From positions 1-6,106 of the forward strand of contig JAQWCP010000105.1 of assembly GCA_028705905.1 (NCBI GenBank): a stretch of DNA of 6,106 bases. The letters are read 5' to 3'. The position numbers and the translations under genes were made by a program. The notes under the pieces are model-generated. The model was not told the origin of the DNA and did not search any database. It worked only from the letters and a program-made list of their open reading frames with translations. Source of the stretch: Oscillospiraceae bacterium. GTDB lineage: Bacteria > Bacillota > Clostridia > Oscillospirales > Oscillospiraceae. Shown in pieces: positions 5,629 through 6,106 of this stretch; position 1 is the stretch's first letter; each line of letters begins with the position of its first letter.

Positions 5629-6106
5629 CTATTCTCCCCGCATTCGCGCCCCAAAAGACGCAAAGAGGAACAACGGCAGCTTACACATGCGGCCGATCCG
5701 TTTTGGCTCCCGAATCAGGCGGTATAGCCACTCTAAGCCCAATTTTACCCAAACATCCGGGGCACGTTTTACCTGACCGGAAAACACATCCAGAGATCCG
5801 CCAAGGCCAACCATAAGCTGTACATTGAGCTGATTCATATGATCCTGCATCCAATGCTCCTGCTTGGGCGCGCCAAGACAAACAAACAACACCTTTGCGC
5901 CACTTTCATTGACCTCCCGGATCACTGACGTATCTTCTTTAAAATATCCATCATGCACACCACAAATGTGCAGTCCCGGATATTTCTGCTGTAAACGTTC
6001 TCCAGCCAAAGCAGCTACGCCGGGCTTGGCACCCAATAAAAAGAGGGAATCACCACGACGCGCCATCTCCTCCATCAACCGGGAAGCAAAATCGATTCCC
6101 GCGACT
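5629..6106 (-). CDS. WecB/TagA/CpsF-family glycosyltransferase (GT26), C-terminal 158 residues
   Basis: GT26 enzymes transfer a sugar, often N-acetylmannosamine, to undecaprenyl-diphosphate-GlcNAc at the inner membrane face in teichoic-acid or other surface-polymer synthesis. The frame is open to the right edge (VAGIDFASRLMEEMARRGDS), so the TTG/ATG codons near 6078 are internal. About 80-90 N-terminal residues of a usual 240-250 are missing, including the part where the catalytic Asp is expected. Landmarks in the visible part are LFLLGAKPGVA (21-31), FVCLGAPKQEHWM (74-86), GLGGSLDVFSGQVKRAP (100-116) and LGLEWLYRLIREPKR (122-136), followed by a basic/hydrophobic tail as in the membrane-binding appendage of TagA. 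The stop is TAG, 8 nt before tmk. Family assignment is firm; whether it makes teichoic acid linkage units or another polymer cannot be told. Confidence 0.93.
   Translation of the reverse strand, partial: VAGIDFASRLMEEMARRGDSLFLLGAKPGVAALAGERLQQKYPGLHICGVHDGYFKEDTSVIREVNESGAKVLFVCLGAPKQEHWMQDHMNQLNVQLMVGLGGSLDVFSGQVKRAPDVWVKLGLEWLYRLIREPKRIGRMCKLPLFLFASFGARMRGE

Noticed and set aside
5521..5816. Plus-strand frames across the tmk-glycosyltransferase junction
   Set aside because: They are antisense to two well-supported coding frames and show no domain or ribosome binding site.

Overview
The window looks like chromosomal core-genome DNA from an anaerobic Firmicute of the class Clostridia, probably near Oscillospiraceae/Ruminococcaceae. 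This is inferred from the protein flavour (AlaRS, a TrhP-type U32 protein next to mltG, a GT26 glycosyltransferase next to tmk), strong AGGAGG-type ribosome binding sites, and a tiny Cys/Gly-rich membrane peptide of a kind common in spore-forming Firmicutes. I see no mobile element, CRISPR array, rRNA or tRNA gene.

Layout from right to left, the direction most genes are read. Block 1 (about 6106 to 3851, minus strand) is a tight four-gene run: the C-terminal two thirds of a WecB/TagA/CpsF-type glycosyltransferase, a thymidylate kinase (tmk), a DJ-1/PfpI-family protein and 5-formyltetrahydrofolate cyclo-ligase (fau). Gaps are 8 and 14 nt, and the last pair overlaps by 14 nt, so one transcript with translational coupling is likely. 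tmk and fau both touch dTMP/folate metabolism; the glycosyltransferase belongs to cell-envelope polymer synthesis. A strong hairpin (3796-3828) follows the block. It is fully paired only in minus-strand RNA.

Block 2 is one small gene on the plus strand (3638-3766). It encodes a 42-residue peptide with one hydrophobic helix and nine cysteines, preceded by a good ribosome binding site and by a possible sporulation-type promoter. It is the least expected item in the window.

Block 3 (3528 to 1149, minus) is mltG (endolytic murein transglycosylase) followed, with an 8-nt overlap, by a U32-family protein resembling the tRNA hydroxylation protein TrhP. Block 4 (990 to the left edge, minus) is alaS, of which the first 330 codons are present. 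Between blocks 3 and 4 lies a near-consensus extended -10 promoter followed, within about 30 nt of its expected start point, by an intrinsic terminator that precedes alaS. This is either the end of the mltG-trhP transcript placed downstream of the alaS promoter, or a short attenuator in the alaS leader.

Overall these are housekeeping functions: cell-wall growth, tRNA charging and modification, nucleotide and folate metabolism. I found no clear evidence of a novel multi-gene system. The points worth a second look are the small Cys-rich peptide, the promoter-terminator-alaS arrangement, the strand-asymmetric hairpin and the unusual tmk subtype.
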